Of a stretch of DNA of 5,048 nt, positions 2,919 to 5,048 are shown in pieces; within the stretch, counting starts at the first letter, position 1; each line of letters opens with the position of its first letter. Both the position numbers and the translations under genes were made by a program. The stretch is from Candidatus Altarchaeota archaeon (GTDB lineage Archaea; Altiarchaeota; Altiarchaeia; IMC4; QMZM01), in assembly GCA_018897475.1 (NCBI GenBank), contig JAHIKS010000127.1, positions 1-5,048 on the forward strand, given 5' to 3'. The notes under the pieces are model-generated. The model did not search any database and was not told the DNA's origin. It saw only the letters and a program-made list of their open reading frames with translations.

Positions 2919-5048
2919 ATGAACAATAAGGATATAGGTTCTGGAGATAAAAATCAGCAGGGGGGGATAGGGGAAAAGAAAAACATTGAAGAATTCCTGA
3001 GTCTGTACAGGCAACTGAATTTCAATCTAATCCCTCTGAAGAAAGGGAAAGAGCCAGGAGGCACATGGAAGATATATCAATCCGAGAAAACAACTCAGGA
3101 TGAGAGAAAGAAGTGGTTCATCAAGGAATCCAACAATGTTGGAATCCTCTGTGGTTCTATCAGCGACAATCTGATGGTTATAGATGTGGATGCCCCAGAG
3201 CTTCTTGAGGTAATTTTTCCTGAAATAGAGAAACTGAAAAAGCAAACCTTAGTAGTAAAAACACCCCATGGATTCCATATTTATTTCAGAACTAAGAAAG
3301 CATTCAGGCATCGTGATTTTATAAGGAAAGAGGAGCGGAAACCCCTAGTTGAGATTCGGGGTGAGGGAAATCTTGTTGTAGCTCCACCATCCAAAGTAGA
3401 AGGAAGAGAGTATCTATTCATATCTGAGACTAATGGAATTGCAGAAATTCCAGAAAGTCAGGAAATCTCGGAGGAACGGATAGAATCAGCGTTAGTCAAA
3501 GCCGGAATCGAACTCAAGAAGAGCAAGGTTTACGATCCTGATGAATTGTTGCAGTTGCGAATGAAGGAAGGAGAAGGACGGAATAATACCGCCCTAATCC
3601 TGGCGACATATCTGAGAAAGCAGGGATTGAGTGAAGAGGAGGCTGGAGAAAAGCTTAAGGGGTGGAATTCCGACCACATAGAACCGCTAGATGAGAAGGA
3701 GCTACTGCAGACTATACAATCTGCTTACAAACCAGCAAGGCCGTATGAATTCAAATTCAAGAAGGTAAGGGAAGAAAGGAGAGGGTACAATAATGGTGCA
3801 AACCAATCGGAAGTCATAATTCAACTAGTCCGAGATAAGGCAGAATTTTTTCACAATCAGTACCATGAGCCTTATGCAAGGATTTCTGTAGAAGAACACT
3901 TTGAGGTATGGTCACTAAAGAGCAGACAGTTCAAAAGATGGTTATCGAAAATTCTATGGGAAGCAAAGCAAGAGGCAGCAGGTTCAGAAGCAACAAATGT
4001 TGCATTAAATGTGTTGGAATCCATAGCCTACTTTGACGGTCCCCAGATAGAGCTACAAAATAGAGTAGTGCTTATTAACAATGAGATTTACTACGATCTT
4101 ACGAATGAGGAATGGGAAGCAATAAGGATAAGTGCAGATGGCTGGTCGATAGTTAGAAATCCAGACTCAATGTTCAGACGCTATGCCCATCAAATATCAC
4201 AAACAAGGCCCGGTAAATCTGGAGATATAACAAAGATACTGAAGTACCTTAATTTGAGGAATGATGACGATAAATTACTAACGCTGGTCTATATCGTAAA
4301 TTGTCTTGTCCCAGATATACCCCATCTTATCCCTATTCTTCATGGCCCACAGGGCAGTGCCAAGTCCACATACTTCAAAGTAATCAGGAGTTTGGTGGAT
4401 CCGTCATCATTGCTGATTATCACTTTCCCAAAAGATAAAAATGAGTTAGTGCAGAAGCTATCTCACCACTACTGCGCATTTTTTGATAATGTAACCAAAC
4501 TATCTGACTGGCAAAGCGACACACTTTGCAGGGCGTCAACAGGTGAAGGTTATAGTAAACGGGAGTTATACTCCGACGATGAGGATGTCATATATAGTTA
4601 CCGTCGTTGTGTGTCACTGAATGGCATCAACATTGCAGCACATAAACCGGATTTGTTGGATCGGGGCATGCTAATCGAATTAGAGAGAATTCCAGAAAAT
4701 AGGCGCATGACTGAAAAGGAATTCTGGGAAAAGTTCAACAAGGATAAACCGGACATACTGGCTGGTATCCTAGATGCTCTTTCAAAGGCCATGAAGATCA
4801 AAGAAGGACTAAAGATAAACAGGTTGCCACGGATGGCCGACGTTGCAGAATGGGGAGAGGCGATAGCTCAGGCGATGGGCTATGGTGAATATGTCTTTTT
4901 ACAGGCCTATATGCGACGACTGGGGGAGCAGAATAAGGAAACCATTGAAGGACATTCAATAGGACCTGCAATAATGGATATAATGACTGAAAGGAACGAA
5001 TGGGAAGGAACACCAACCGAGTTACTGGATGAATTAAGGCAGCGTGCT
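2919..5048 (+). CDS. Bifunctional primase-polymerase/helicase (AEP primase fused to RecA-like/SF3-like ATPase), C-terminus beyond window
   Basis: Replication protein expected to make primers, extend them and unwind DNA for a plasmid, virus or integrated element. The 710 codons run without a stop to the window edge. ATG 2919 is the only ATG after the in-frame TAG at 2901 until residue 86; no Shine-Dalgarno is present. The archaeo-eukaryotic primase domain (about 22-190) shows all three motifs: D89-V-D91, G118-F-H120-I-Y122 and E145-I-R-G followed by VVAPPS (153-158). A PriCT-like helical segment follows (about 212-271, starting GRNNTALILATYL). Residues about 290-430 include YARISVEEH...W and ...RWL (319-342), as in element-borne ATPases. 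The ATPase has Walker A GPQGSAKST (476-484), Walker B FFDN (D523), sensor-1 LNGIN (567-571) and DRG (R582) as a likely arginine finger. EWEGTPTELLDEL near the end looks like the start of a winged-helix tail, so perhaps 50-120 residues are missing. It follows the small orphan gene by 29 bases. Confidence 0.93.
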   Translation, partial: MNNKDIGSGDKNQQGGIGEKKNIEEFLSLYRQLNFNLIPLKKGKEPGGTWKIYQSEKTTQDERKKWFIKESNNVGILCGSISDNLMVIDVDAPELLEVIFPEIEKLKKQTLVVKTPHGFHIYFRTKKAFRHRDFIRKEERKPLVEIRGEGNLVVAPPSKVEGREYLFISETNGIAEIPESQEISEERIESALVKAGIELKKSKVYDPDELLQLRMKEGEGRNNTALILATYLRKQGLSEEEAGEKLKGWNSDHIEPLDEKELLQTIQSAYKPARPYEFKFKKVREERRGYNNGANQSEVIIQLVRDKAEFFHNQYHEPYARISVEEHFEVWSLKSRQFKRWLSKILWEAKQEAAGSEATNVALNVLESIAYFDGPQIELQNRVVLINNEIYYDLTNEEWEAIRISADGWSIVRNPDSMFRRYAHQISQTRPGKSGDITKILKYLNLRNDDDKLLTLVYIVNCLVPDIPHLIPILHGPQGSAKSTYFKVIRSLVDPSSLLIITFPKDKNELVQKLSHHYCAFFDNVTKLSDWQSDTLCRASTGEGYSKRELYSDDEDVIYSYRRCVSLNGINIAAHKPDLLDRGMLIELERIPENRRMTEKEFWEKFNKDKPDILAGILDALSKAMKIKEGLKINRLPRMADVAEWGEAIAQAMGYGEYVFLQAYMRRLGEQNKETIEGHSIGPAIMDIMTERNEWEGTPTELLDELRQRA

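Noticed and set aside
2617..3014. Leftward open frames opposite the small orphan and the start of the primase gene
   Set aside because: They are Phe/Ser/Leu-rich reversals of lysine- and glutamate-rich coding sequence, without start signals.
3027..3245. Leftward open frame of 72 codons opposite the primase domain
   Set aside because: Antisense to the primase DxD region; composition is that of a reversed coding sequence.
4598..5016. Two leftward open frames opposite the ATPase domain
   Set aside because: They are antisense to a well-supported ATPase with intact motifs and show no protein-like pattern or ribosome site.

Overview
The window most likely comes from an archaeon, probably a euryarchaeote of the methanogen type. 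The grounds are heavy use of AGG/AGA and ATA codons, several genes with TATA-like boxes and no Shine-Dalgarno sequence (one box is spaced as expected for a leaderless transcript), one gene with an AGGTGGTC ribosome site, and a primase-polymerase/helicase of a type carried by plasmids and viruses. The assignment to a group is inference; no rRNA or housekeeping gene is present.

Layout. Positions 1-369 hold the N-terminal part of a secreted or membrane-anchored protein on the minus strand, running off the left edge. A 123-bp divergent intergenic region (370-492) carries an 18-bp tandem repeat and a palindrome over a TATA-like box. From 493 rightward runs a tight cluster of small genes: a winged-helix DNA-binding protein (493-834), a 77-residue acidic protein overlapping it by 4 bp (831-1064), a cysteine-rich putative zinc protein (1089-1388), and the start of a fourth gene (from 1378) that appears cut off near 1465-1475. 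Against that break lies an AT-rich orphan gene on the minus strand (1476-2519), probably nucleic-acid binding. A second divergent control region (2520-2634) has a perfect TTGCATA-N4-TATGCAA palindrome and a GAATAGTTRTAYA motif facing each gene. Rightward from it run a small orphan protein (2635-2889) and a large replication protein (2919 to the window end, 710 codons without a stop), which fuses an archaeo-eukaryotic primase-polymerase, a PriCT-like segment and a RecA-like/SF3-like ATPase.

Interpretation. The right half looks like the replication module of a mobile element (integrated plasmid or virus): replicase, small upstream partner or regulator, and a divergent AT-rich gene sharing a control region. 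The broken fourth gene at about 1470 and the sharp drop in GC there (about 44% by hand count over 841-1080, about 28% over three 60-base lines inside 1476-2519) suggest a recombination or insertion edge between the small-gene cluster and this module. No integrase, att repeat, tRNA, CRISPR array or insertion sequence was seen.
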